IMG/VR virus record: IMGVR_UViG_3300027770_002429
Location: 1 to 23,370 of that record
Strand: one strand, 5' to 3'
Source of the DNA: a virus
Length of the DNA: 23,370 nt
Positions 8,132-15,417 of the stretch are shown piece after piece (within the stretch, counting starts at the first letter, position 1; each line of letters opens with the position of its first letter). The translations under genes and the position numbers were made by a program. The notes below the pieces were generated by a model. The model saw only the letters and a list, made by a program, of their open reading frames with translations, searched no databases and was not told the origin of the DNA.

Positions 8132-8728
8132 ATGGCAACTTTTCGCGCGGCTCGTTCCGGCTACTCGATTTATCCCGTCGCGGATGTCACGATCGACGTG
8201 CCGTTTTTGCAGGCGGACGGCACTTGGGCAATCCCCAATGCGACCGTCACGGTTGCAAGCGGCAATCCGGTCACCGTCGAAATCCAGGACATCCATCAAC
8301 TGCCGAAGGTGTCCACCGACGTTTTCACCGTCGGCAGCACGCTTTACTGGGATGCGTCGGTTGGCAAATTGACGATCACACCGACTGGCAACAGCCCGAT
8401 CGGTATCAGCGTTTTGGCCTGCGCCAATCCGTCGTCCGTCGGTCAAGTCAACTTGAACGCTGCGCCGCACAAGTCCGTGGGCTACAGCAAAATCAAGCTG
8501 GTTCCGCTGCTGACGATTCCGGCTGGCACCAAGCCGAGCAATACGCTCGCTGTCGGTACCGAATGGAACGGCGCTGTGTGCATCTGCACCGACATCGGCG
8601 CGACTCCCGGCACGCCCGATGCGACTGTGGCGAACTTGTCGGGCGTCGTCTCGGCGGGCAACCTTGTCGTCAAATCCGCAGTCAATGCCACTGCGGATGC
8701 GAAAATCGCGGTTCTGCTCGTACTGTAA
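8132..8728 (+). CDS. putative capsid decoration protein (DUF2190-like)
   Basis: A 198-residue protein immediately after the capsid gene, the position of lambda D. The middle (about 65-110), with VGSTLYWDASVGKLTITPTG, then PIGISVLACA and VNLN, resembles the DUF2190 capsid cement family, where a YWD strip and a closing RLN-type strand are typical. The C-terminal 85 residues are rich in Thr, Val and Ala and look like an added beta domain that could be exposed on the head surface. ATG 8132 is preferred over the in-frame TTG at 8126 because CAGGAG sits 8 bases before it. Such proteins usually stabilise the expanded capsid. Function is inferred from resemblance and position. Confidence 0.62.
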   Translation: MATFRAARSGYSIYPVADVTIDVPFLQADGTWAIPNATVTVASGNPVTVEIQDIHQLPKVSTDVFTVGSTLYWDASVGKLTITPTGNSPIGISVLACANPSSVGQVNLNAAPHKSVGYSKIKLVPLLTIPAGTKPSNTLAVGTEWNGAVCICTDIGATPGTPDATVANLSGVVSAGNLVVKSAVNATADAKIAVLLVL

Positions 8729-8746
8729 TTCACGCAAGGCGGCGCA

Positions 8747-9100
8747 ATGCCATCGCTATTTGACACGATGGCTGCGCCGATTCTTACCGCTGGGATTGAC
8801 GCGGTTTTTGCCGAAGCGATTGAATACTGGCAGGGCGCGACGCATATCACCGGAATCACCGGCATATTCTTTTCCGATAACATCGATCAGCCGATCGGGC
8901 AGTCAACCGGCATTGCGACACAATCGCCGCAGTTCTTCATTGACCCGGTAGTATTGGCGGCCCATGGCGTGACCGTGCCCAAAGTCGGCGACACCGGCGA
9001 TTTGATCAAGCTCGTTGCCACCGGCGTTTTTTACCGCGTGCAATCGGTTGACGAAATGCAGGGCACTCACAGCAAATTCAGCGTGTTCATCAACAGTTAG
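8747..9100 (+). CDS. head-tail joining protein, FII-like
   Basis: A 117-residue protein whose size (lambda FII is 117) and place between the decoration protein and the tail terminator match gpFII, which binds the connector and receives the tail. A helical N-terminus (about 1-27) is followed by beta-rich sequence ending in strips such as VGDTGDLIKLVATGVFYRVQSVD, which reads like the closing beta barrel of the FII family. The ribosome binding site is AAGG 11 bases before the ATG. No catalytic motif is expected in this family. Confidence 0.68.
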   Translation: MPSLFDTMAAPILTAGIDAVFAEAIEYWQGATHITGITGIFFSDNIDQPIGQSTGIATQSPQFFIDPVVLAAHGVTVPKVGDTGDLIKLVATGVFYRVQSVDEMQGTHSKFSVFINS

Positions 9101-9112
9101 AAGGGCTTTGCA

Positions 9113-9556
9113 GTGGCGTATCTGACCCGCAAAAGCATCCGCGACGACCTGATTGCCCGCGTGCAAGCCCTTGGCATTGTTGCATCAAACAAGGTTTTTG
9201 CGGGCCGGTCGTCGATGGTTCCGGACACCGAACTGCCCGCCATCGAGGTCTACGTCGATGCCAGCGGCGGGCCGAATCTGGTGGACGCCAGCACGCGGCC
9301 AAACTTCGACAACCAATGGACTTTGCAAATCATTTACATGGCGACGGCGCTTGACGACGCCGCGCTTGAGTTGGAGGCCGACAAAGGCGACGCAATCGAA
9401 CGCGGCCTGCTCAATGATCAGGTGTTCATCGGCTTGTGGTCGCAAATCATGCAAAAGAATCAGCAAGTCACGCGCGGGCGCACGAAAGGCAACCGCCCCG
9501 GCATGGCTGTCGCGCTGACGCTTGTCGTCAAATACCCCGTCAACGACTGGAGTTAG
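9113..9556 (+). CDS. tail terminator protein, U-like
   Basis: A 147-residue protein with the gpU pattern: an N-terminal helix (RKSIRDDLIARVQAL), then VFAGRSSM and the strip ELPAIEVYVDA (about 42-52), followed by a beta-helix-beta core and a final strand ALTLVVKYPV. gpU caps the finished tail tube as a hexamer and joins it to the head. The start is GTG 9113, preceded by GAAGGG; no upstream start exists because the previous gene ends at 9100. The following gene begins three bases after this stop, so the two are coupled. Confidence 0.75.
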   Translation: MAYLTRKSIRDDLIARVQALGIVASNKVFAGRSSMVPDTELPAIEVYVDASGGPNLVDASTRPNFDNQWTLQIIYMATALDDAALELEADKGDAIERGLLNDQVFIGLWSQIMQKNQQVTRGRTKGNRPGMAVALTLVVKYPVNDWS

Positions 9557-9559
9557 CGT

Positions 9560-10207
9560 ATGTTCGCGATTCAGGTTGACGGTATTTTGGCCCGCGCACT
9601 TGCGGCACCGCTCGCACTGGGCAGTCTGAACGACAGCGCCAAGCAAATGTACGCGGCGGGCGAGGGAATGCTGCAAAACATCCGCGAACGTATGGCTTTG
9701 GGCGAAACGTCGGACGGCGAGCAGGTTCCGGGCGCGGGTGGATGGCTCAAACTGCCCAAAGATTACGCCGACGCCAGCGGACTGAAAAAGACCTGGTACG
9801 CGAGCCGCGACGAGCTTTATGCTGCGCTCGCGAGGAATCGCAACAGTTTCAAGGTGTCGGGCGGTATGTGGCTTAGTGCCAAGGCCACAACCTCCAAATC
9901 CGGCTTTTCAATGGACTTCGCCGGCGCTTCGCTTGGTATGGGCGACGGCAAACAAATCGGCGCTCAGTTTGTTGAAAACGCTGAAAAAGGCGCGGGGATT
10001 TTGAAGCGCACAGGCATTCAAGTCTTGCAAATGGCCGTCAGCGAGGAGCGGGCACTTGCAACGGCGCTTGCCAACTCTATCGCGGGCCAATCCTTAAAAA
10101 AGGCCTTTGGCGTGGTAGAAACGACGCTTGCGCAAAATGTTGAGCCTGCGTATGATCGTCTGGTTGAGCGGATGCGTGCTTACGGCATAAACCCGCGAGA
10201 TCCATAG
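9560..10207 (+). CDS. putative tail completion protein (gpZ position)
   Basis: I do not firmly recognise this 215-residue protein. It sits among the neck and tail-completion genes, where lambda has Z. It begins with about 45 residues of predicted helix (ARALAAPLALGSLNDSAKQMY, then GEGMLQNIRERM), continues with a Gly/Lys-rich middle containing WLKLPKDYADASGL and repeated SGGMWLSAK/SGFSMDF-type strands, and ends in long helices (130-205). A helix-barrel-helix plan would fit the gpZ or HK97 gp10-like families, but I see no diagnostic motif. Gene order (U-like before this, the reverse of lambda Z-U) adds some doubt. Confidence 0.45.
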   Translation: MFAIQVDGILARALAAPLALGSLNDSAKQMYAAGEGMLQNIRERMALGETSDGEQVPGAGGWLKLPKDYADASGLKKTWYASRDELYAALARNRNSFKVSGGMWLSAKATTSKSGFSMDFAGASLGMGDGKQIGAQFVENAEKGAGILKRTGIQVLQMAVSEERALATALANSIAGQSLKKAFGVVETTLAQNVEPAYDRLVERMRAYGINPRDP

Positions 10208-10216
10208 GGCAATTCT

Positions 10217-10239
10217 GACGCCGTGAGGCGCTCTGAGGG
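10217..10239 (+). promoter_or_regulatory. GNRA hairpin leader, copy C (before tail tube)
   Basis: CGCC-GTGA-GGCG at 10219-10230. Relative to the other copies the T-A pair next to the loop is replaced by C-G, so pairing is kept by a compensatory change. It is preceded by GA and followed by C-TCTG and then AGGG. Fifteen bases separate the stem from ATG 10246, exactly as in copy A. Confidence 0.6.
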
Positions 10240-10245
10240 TGCGAC

Positions 10246-11631
10246 ATGACTGATAAATTTTTCCCGTGGATTCAAAAGCAGGTTGCGTTCTGCGCGCAGT
10301 TCACGGCGGGCGCTCCCGACCCGCTGGCGGAAGCCACTGATTCAACAAAGTTTGTCTCGGTTCCGTGCGAGGTTGCGCCGATTGACAATCCCGTCGGCGT
10401 GTTTCCGAACCTGCAATTTTCGACGCAGCGTTACGGCACCAAGCAAAAACCGGCAGTTGGCGGGCGCGACGGCGCAAAGTTCAAGCTGAAACTGGAAGGC
10501 CGTAGGATTCTCGACAGTTACGTTCCGGCTGTCGATACGCTGTCAGGCGCTGGATCGACGCTGGCGCTGCTGCCGCCCGAATTCCTGCTACTGGCTGCGG
10601 CGCTTGGTAGCGACAACCCAATCGCCACAACGGCGGATTTATTCAATCACGGCGCGCACATCCCGAATCAGCCCTACGCAGCGGCCAAGGTGATCGGTGC
10701 ATCAACCACCGTGATTCCGGTTTTTGCGGCAACCGCCGTCAACTATGGCGCGGGCAAACTGTTTTTGTGCGGCTCTGGCGTATCCGATTCGCTGCTAACG
10801 CGCGGATTTGTGAAATCTCAGGATGTTGCAGCCGATACCGTCACCCTGCGTCGCGCGGCGAAAAACGCCAGCGTCAACCTCGACAACGTGTATCCGACCG
10901 CCACCGCATTCATGAGCCAAAACCCACAGATTCCAATGACGTTTTGGGTCATGGGACCGGACGCCAAGTTCCGCGACAGCTACGTCGGCTGTTTCTGCGA
11001 AAAAATCACGATGACGATTACCGAAGGAAAACCGCCGGTTTATGAATTCGATTACGTCGCGCTGAGTTGGAATCAGTACGCGACAACGACAGCGCCGACT
11101 TTTGCCGCTGATTTCAAACAGATCGATTGCCTGATCGGGCGCAACAAAACTTCCTTGAGCATTTACAAGGACACGGACGGCACGCCTGCATTAGTCGTTG
11201 ACAACATTCGCAATCTCAAGATCGAAGTCGACATGAAGCTGTCGCCGATCGGCGATTACAATGCACTGGAAGGCGTAAGCACGCGCTACCCAGAGGATTG
11301 CAGCGTCAAGCTAACATTCGAGCGCCCCAAGGTCGCGGCGGGCCAAATGGACACGCTCACCGGCGCAGCGGACGCTTGGAATCTCGGCCTGACCGCTGGG
11401 CAGTCGTTCGCGATCGAGCTGTACAGCGGCGATGGCATCGGCAAGCAAGCAGCCTGGTCGCTGCCGTGCATGGCGCTGCAATCACACGCAAAACGGGCGT
11501 TAATCGGCGGCGAACTCGGGCAACAGCTTGAGTTTATGGCGTTCCCCTATGGCGCGGACGTGAACGATGCCACAGTCTCGGCTGCCAACGGCGCGACCGC
11601 GCAAGCAGGGCTTGCCGTCGCGCTCGGCTAA
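10246..11631 (+). CDS. major tail tube protein
   Basis: A 461-residue protein in the lambda V position, between tail completion genes and the chaperone pair. It is large for a tail tube subunit (gpV is 246), but proteins of this size occur in the Phage_tube_2 type. It is beta-rich throughout. Visible strips include FKLKLEGRRILDSYVPAVDTLS (about 82-105), EKITMTITEGKPPVYEFDY and NLKIEVDMKLSPIGDYNALEG near the C-terminal third, the latter typical of a tube-forming beta sandwich. It would polymerise as hexameric rings around the tape measure. It starts at ATG 10246 behind hairpin copy C, with AGGG six bases upstream. I call it from order and beta content rather than from a strict motif. Confidence 0.7.
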   Translation: MTDKFFPWIQKQVAFCAQFTAGAPDPLAEATDSTKFVSVPCEVAPIDNPVGVFPNLQFSTQRYGTKQKPAVGGRDGAKFKLKLEGRRILDSYVPAVDTLSGAGSTLALLPPEFLLLAAALGSDNPIATTADLFNHGAHIPNQPYAAAKVIGASTTVIPVFAATAVNYGAGKLFLCGSGVSDSLLTRGFVKSQDVAADTVTLRRAAKNASVNLDNVYPTATAFMSQNPQIPMTFWVMGPDAKFRDSYVGCFCEKITMTITEGKPPVYEFDYVALSWNQYATTTAPTFAADFKQIDCLIGRNKTSLSIYKDTDGTPALVVDNIRNLKIEVDMKLSPIGDYNALEGVSTRYPEDCSVKLTFERPKVAAGQMDTLTGAADAWNLGLTAGQSFAIELYSGDGIGKQAAWSLPCMALQSHAKRALIGGELGQQLEFMAFPYGADVNDATVSAANGATAQAGLAVALG

Positions 11632-11652
11632 TACTCCGAAAGATAAGGCGGT

Positions 11653-11669
11653 TTTGCAAACATTGCAAA
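11653..11669 (+). promoter_or_regulatory. inverted repeat in the tube-chaperone gap
   Basis: TTTGCAA-ACA-TTGCAAA forms a perfect 7-bp stem with a 3-base loop, extendable by two G-T pairs. It lies in the 62-base gap after the tail tube gene and 24 bases before the chaperone ATG. No T-run follows, so it is a weak terminator at best; an attenuator that lowers chaperone output relative to tube protein is possible. Confidence 0.35.
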
Positions 11670-11693
11670 GTCTATAAAGTTTCACGAGGTTGC

Positions 11694-12068
11694 ATGTTTT
11701 CACTATACGCCGATCAGCCGCGCGATTTTGTCCGGCGCGACGATCCTGCCTTCAACACGGAACTGCCCAGCGCCAAACGCTTTTTTACCGGCGACAACTC
11801 GCGCGATCAGTGGGCTGTAGCTGACGGCCAGTCCGAATCATGCACCCGCTACGGCGTGCGCGAACTGAGTGACGCAGAAAACCGTGCAATTATCGCAGCC
11901 GACGACACCAAGGCGGCGCTTTGGCATGCGGGGCATCTATGCCTGATCACGGTCAACGGCAAGCCGATCGATGCGGACAAGCCGCTTGCTGCCAGAGCGT
12001 TGTTATCGCTTGGTTTTTTGGTATTTGAGCGTGCAAATCGCCCTTTGGAATTCGCCGCGACGGCGTAA
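11694..12068 (+). CDS. tail assembly chaperone, gpG-like
   Basis: A 124-residue protein between tail tube and tape measure, the place of lambda G. Such chaperones bind the tape measure and recruit tube subunits, and they are absent from the finished tail. The chain is mixed alpha/beta, with ELSDAENRAIIAADDTKAALWHAGHL (about 56-81) as the main helical part. The ATG has GAGG 7 bases upstream. The ORF contains a slippery heptamer at 12041-12047, 18 bases before its stop, and a long open reading frame continues in the -1 frame; this is the hallmark of the G/GT arrangement. The identification depends on that context more than on sequence similarity to gpG. Confidence 0.75.
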   Translation: MFSLYADQPRDFVRRDDPAFNTELPSAKRFFTGDNSRDQWAVADGQSESCTRYGVRELSDAENRAIIAADDTKAALWHAGHLCLITVNGKPIDADKPLAARALLSLGFLVFERANRPLEFAATA

Positions 12069-12451
12069 AAGTCACGATCGACGGTTGCGCAAAACACGAC
12101 GCAGAATCATGCACTTGCGACGATCCGAGGCGCGATGCGACAAGCAACGATCTACTCGACTTTGCATGCGACGCCGCAGCCGTCAATAACTCGCCGGAAT
12201 GCAACGGAAATTGCACGAATCTGCCGCAACGGCGCTACGCACGCGCCGGGCGTGACTGGAGCGATTGCCCCCGCTGCTTATCACAGTCGCGCGCGCTTGC
12301 TGAAATTGTCCGGCTGTCAAATATCGCTGAAATCTCACAGCTTTGCGAATGGCCTAGCCGGTACAGCGCATTTGCCGTAGACTGCCTCTTGGTGCTGCGA
12401 TCGGCGCGCGCCAGAATTCAACAGCGCCAACTAACGGAAATGCAAGGCTAA
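11694..12451 (+). CDS. tail assembly chaperone, gpGT-like -1 frameshift product
   Basis: Predicted 252-residue fusion: 118 residues from the G frame, then a -1 slip after 12047 and 134 residues ending at TAA 12449-12451. The -1 frame is open from 12029 to 12451, has no convincing start codon near its beginning, and ends one base before the tape measure gene, so translation by frameshifting explains it best. The T part reads GIRRDGVKV onward and carries ten cysteines, including CTC, CNGNC and CPRC. It ends in a helix, FAVDCLLVLRSARARIQQRQL, typical of the C-terminus of such T domains. In lambda the GT form binds the tape measure through its T part. The cysteine richness is unusual and could mean metal binding. 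Confidence 0.72.
12041..12065 (+). promoter_or_regulatory. programmed -1 frameshift site
   Basis: The heptamer C-CCT-TTG (12041-12047) fits X-XXY-YYZ in the G frame; both tRNAs re-pair as CCC and TTT after the slip. Five bases later CGCCG-CGA-CGGCG (12053-12065) forms a perfect 5-bp GC stem, a proper distance for a stimulatory structure. The 0-frame stop follows directly at 12066. Confidence 0.72.
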
Positions 12452-12452
12452 A

Positions 12453-14750
12453 ATGTCGGATGTCAGTACAAATATCCGCATGGTCGGGCAAGACGACGCA
12501 ACCGAGGCTATCGGTAAGGTTACGGATTCCGTCAAAAAATCAGCGGATTCCATCAAAAACGCCAGCAAGGAAAATGACGGCTGGATCGCAGGCACAGCCA
12601 AGACCATCGCCGCGTGCGTCGCCGCCGCCGTCGCGTTCGACGCAGGCACGATCGCCGCCACGAAATGGTCGATGGAGCTGGAAAAGCTGCGCGCCAGCGC
12701 ACAAGCGGCGCTCGGGCCGGAGGGTCTCGGCAAGGCGCAAGACCTCGCCGAAATGGGCGGCGGCGGGCAGACGGAAAACTACGTCGCGCTGGCCAAGAGC
12801 CTGAACGACGTTGGCGTAAGGTCGCAATTTGTCAGTGAAAACTTCCGCGTGCTCACCACATCGGCGCAAAATATCGGACTGGACGCCAAAGACGGCATCG
12901 ATGCGCTGAACAAGGCCGTCGTTTCCGGCGACGACAAGGCGCTGAAATCACTAGGCGTTTTTGTCGATCTGAAAACTGGGATCGATGACTACGCCAAAGC
13001 ACACTTCATAACTGCGGATTCTGTAGACAAAAACACCCAAGCGCAGATCAGGGCGGACGCGATCCAGAAAGTGCTGGCAGGCACGACCGAGATCACGCGC
13101 TCGGTCGTCGCACGCCAAGGCGACGCAATCGACAAAGTTAGCAACGGCATCAAGGACATGAACCTTTGGATCAGCAATCTGGTAGCCGAGCCGATTGTCG
13201 AAGTGGCTGAGTGGATCGGCCACGCCAAAGATGAAATCTACAAAATGGCTTTGTCGATCAAAGAGATTGGCGTCAATCCATTTGGGCCGATGTGGGATTC
13301 GATCAAGCGAATCATCGAAATCATAGGTCAATTGGTCAAGGCGGCGGCGGGCGAATTGACTGGTGTTTTTACAGCAGTCAAGCAGGCTGCGCACGGCGAC
13401 TTCAAGCAGGCCGCCGACACGATGACCGCGACACTGAAGAAGGTCCGCGATATCTCAACGAGTTACGGCGCTGATATCAAAGATGAATGGACGGATTTTC
13501 TAAAACCCGAGTTGACCGGCTACGTCGATCGCGTTCGCGACACGATGGCGAAAATCCCCGACAAAAAATCCGTGACTTTGGAGCTGCGCGGTGCAGTGTT
13601 TGCCACCGAGACGCTTAACCTGCTGAATACACAACTTGATCAGTACAGCAAAGCCGTTGCCGCAAACGCTGCGGCGGCGGAAAAGGCGCACGCCAAGGCT
13701 GTCGCGGCGGCGGCAGCGGCGCTGGCGCTGGCAAAAAGCCGCAATGAATTCGCGATGTCGGCAGAGGCGAATCTACTGCACGCCAAGGCGGACGCGGCCA
13801 AAGCCGCTGATACCTCAGATCAATACGAGCGCGAGCGCGACGCGGTGAAATTCGACACGCTGCGCAAGCTGACCGCTGCTGATTTGGAGGCGCAACGGCT
13901 TCACGTCGATAGCGCGACAAAAAACAAGGCGTTGCGCGCAATCGAGCAAGAGGAATCAACAAAGCTGTTAGCGATCGGGCAGTTGGAAATCGAGCAGGCG
14001 CAGAAAAAGAAGCAAAAACAGATCGAACTGAATTCGGCAAGCGAACTCGGGCTAAAACACGCGCAAAGCGCCGCAGTGCAAGCGGAAATCGACAACGCCA
14101 AATCGAAATCGACGTTTTCACTCGGCAGCAACACCGGCGAATTGGCGGCAAAAAAAGCGCTAATCGACTTAGAATCTATAGAGTTAGAGCGCGTTCACGC
14201 TGTCGCTGCGGCCAAAATTGACGCGGCGAAATACGGAATCAGCAGCACAAAGGCGGAGTTGGCGATCGATCTGGACGCGGCCAACAAGCGCATGGCGATC
14301 AAAACCAACTTGGCGCGCCTCGAAAAAGAGGCGCAGCGCGAGCAAATTTCGGGTGAATTGGCGGTTGCTGACGCTGTGCGCGGCGCAATCGACAAAATCG
14401 GCATCAGCAAGCGCGCGGGCGCGGCGCTGGACGCAGTGATCGAGGGGGCAAAAGCCTACGCGAGCTATCCCGATGTCGCGGGCATTATTTCGCACGGTGC
14501 CGCCGCGCTGGCATTTGCCGCGATTGCGGGCGGTCTGACAGGTGGCGCGCCGACACCGCCGAGCGGCGGCGCCGGTCCATCCACAGGCCCAGGATCGGCA
14601 TCACAGGGGCTTGGCGGCAGCCAGAATCAGCAACCAACCATAAACAATTACTTTTTGGGCTTCGGCACGATCCAGCAAATGGGCCGGCATATTCAACAGG
14701 CGACAGCGGCGAGCAACAACACCGGCTTCGCGGGCATGAAGGCGGCCTAA
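12453..14750 (+). CDS. tape measure protein
   Basis: A 765-residue, Ala/Lys/Glu-rich, largely helical protein directly after the chaperone pair, as expected for the protein that sets tail length and occupies the tube. Hydrophobic stretches lie at about 48-68 (IAGTAKTIAACVAAAVAF) and 672-692 (AYASYPDVAGIISHGAAAL), flanking the extended part. Residues 390-660 are strongly coiled-coil-like (repeated AAAEKAHAKAVAAAAAAL and KKKQKQIELN types). The C-terminus is a Gly/Pro/Ser linker followed by NNYFLGFGTIQQMGRHIQQA. At roughly 0.15 nm per residue (a general rule for tape measures) the tail would be near 115 nm. AAGG lies 5 bases upstream of the ATG, inside the chaperone reading frame. Confidence 0.9.
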   Translation: MSDVSTNIRMVGQDDATEAIGKVTDSVKKSADSIKNASKENDGWIAGTAKTIAACVAAAVAFDAGTIAATKWSMELEKLRASAQAALGPEGLGKAQDLAEMGGGGQTENYVALAKSLNDVGVRSQFVSENFRVLTTSAQNIGLDAKDGIDALNKAVVSGDDKALKSLGVFVDLKTGIDDYAKAHFITADSVDKNTQAQIRADAIQKVLAGTTEITRSVVARQGDAIDKVSNGIKDMNLWISNLVAEPIVEVAEWIGHAKDEIYKMALSIKEIGVNPFGPMWDSIKRIIEIIGQLVKAAAGELTGVFTAVKQAAHGDFKQAADTMTATLKKVRDISTSYGADIKDEWTDFLKPELTGYVDRVRDTMAKIPDKKSVTLELRGAVFATETLNLLNTQLDQYSKAVAANAAAAEKAHAKAVAAAAAALALAKSRNEFAMSAEANLLHAKADAAKAADTSDQYERERDAVKFDTLRKLTAADLEAQRLHVDSATKNKALRAIEQEESTKLLAIGQLEIEQAQKKKQKQIELNSASELGLKHAQSAAVQAEIDNAKSKSTFSLGSNTGELAAKKALIDLESIELERVHAVAAAKIDAAKYGISSTKAELAIDLDAANKRMAIKTNLARLEKEAQREQISGELAVADAVRGAIDKIGISKRAGAALDAVIEGAKAYASYPDVAGIISHGAAALAFAAIAGGLTGGAPTPPSGGAGPSTGPGSASQGLGGSQNQQPTINNYFLGFGTIQQMGRHIQQATAASNNTGFAGMKAA

Positions 14751-14751
14751 C

Positions 14752-15417
14752 TTGCTGAGTTTTGAGACAAATCACAACTGGACGCTTGGGTTAACGGTCT
14801 CAGTCGCCGCCGCGCCAAGCACGTTTGCCGCCACAAAAAAAAGTGCTTGCGGCGTCATGCTTGAGTTTTTGGCATGGCTCAATGCAGGCGCGCGCCCGTG
14901 GTTTGGCACGCGAACCTTCGACTGGCGTGCCACCCGCAACGGCGATTCCGCCATTGAATTCACGATCACTTGCTCGGGGACGTTTTCGATCAACGCGGTG
15001 TCAGGCACTTGCGCCGCACGCCTTGGTTTTGTCGCGGGCGGTCCCTACACCGCGACCACAGGCACCGGCGCGACAGGCACGACCGCGCCGCTCCAATGGC
15101 GGCTTGACAGCGCCGATCCATCGCCGCAAGGCGGAATCGACACATCCGCGCAAGGATCGGTCTGGCGCGACAGTCCAGCGACGTGCGCGATCGTCCCGCG
15201 CGCTGAGGCGATCGAAACGAAATACGACAACGCGCGGCGTGAAAGCGTGCTAAATGATTGCACAAATCCGCGCGCAGCTTACTTGAGCGATCCAAGTTTC
15301 AACACCGCTTTGCACGTCGCGCCGTCAACACATTGGAGTCGCTACCAAATCGGCAAGATACAGCCCAAGCGTTTGACCGGCATCCGCTGGCAAGTTGCGT
15401 TTGAGGTGGCGCGATGA
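14752..15417 (+). CDS. tail tip protein with an LGF module, function unknown
   Basis: A 221-residue protein between the tape measure and the large tip protein, where distal-tail components are encoded. I do not recognise a named family. A short amphipathic helix (GVMLEFLAWLNAGAR, about 34-48) is followed by beta strips FDWRATRNGDSAIEFTIT and FSINAVSGTCAARLGF, with LGF at 91-93, then a Thr/Gly-rich linker and a C-terminal half with several Asp and Arg. The same helix-to-LGF spacing occurs in the N-terminus of the next protein, so the two may be paralogous building blocks. The start is TTG 14752, two bases after the tape measure stop; its stop overlaps the next ATG (ATGA). Confidence 0.6.
   Translation: MLSFETNHNWTLGLTVSVAAAPSTFAATKKSACGVMLEFLAWLNAGARPWFGTRTFDWRATRNGDSAIEFTITCSGTFSINAVSGTCAARLGFVAGGPYTATTGTGATGTTAPLQWRLDSADPSPQGGIDTSAQGSVWRDSPATCAIVPRAEAIETKYDNARRESVLNDCTNPRAAYLSDPSFNTALHVAPSTHWSRYQIGKIQPKRLTGIRWQVAFEVAR

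Noticed and set aside
12135-12380. 81-codon + strand open frame between chaperone and tape measure
   Set aside because: It lies in a frame different from the -1 continuation of the chaperone; the -1 frame is longer, ends next to the tape measure start and has a matching slip site.
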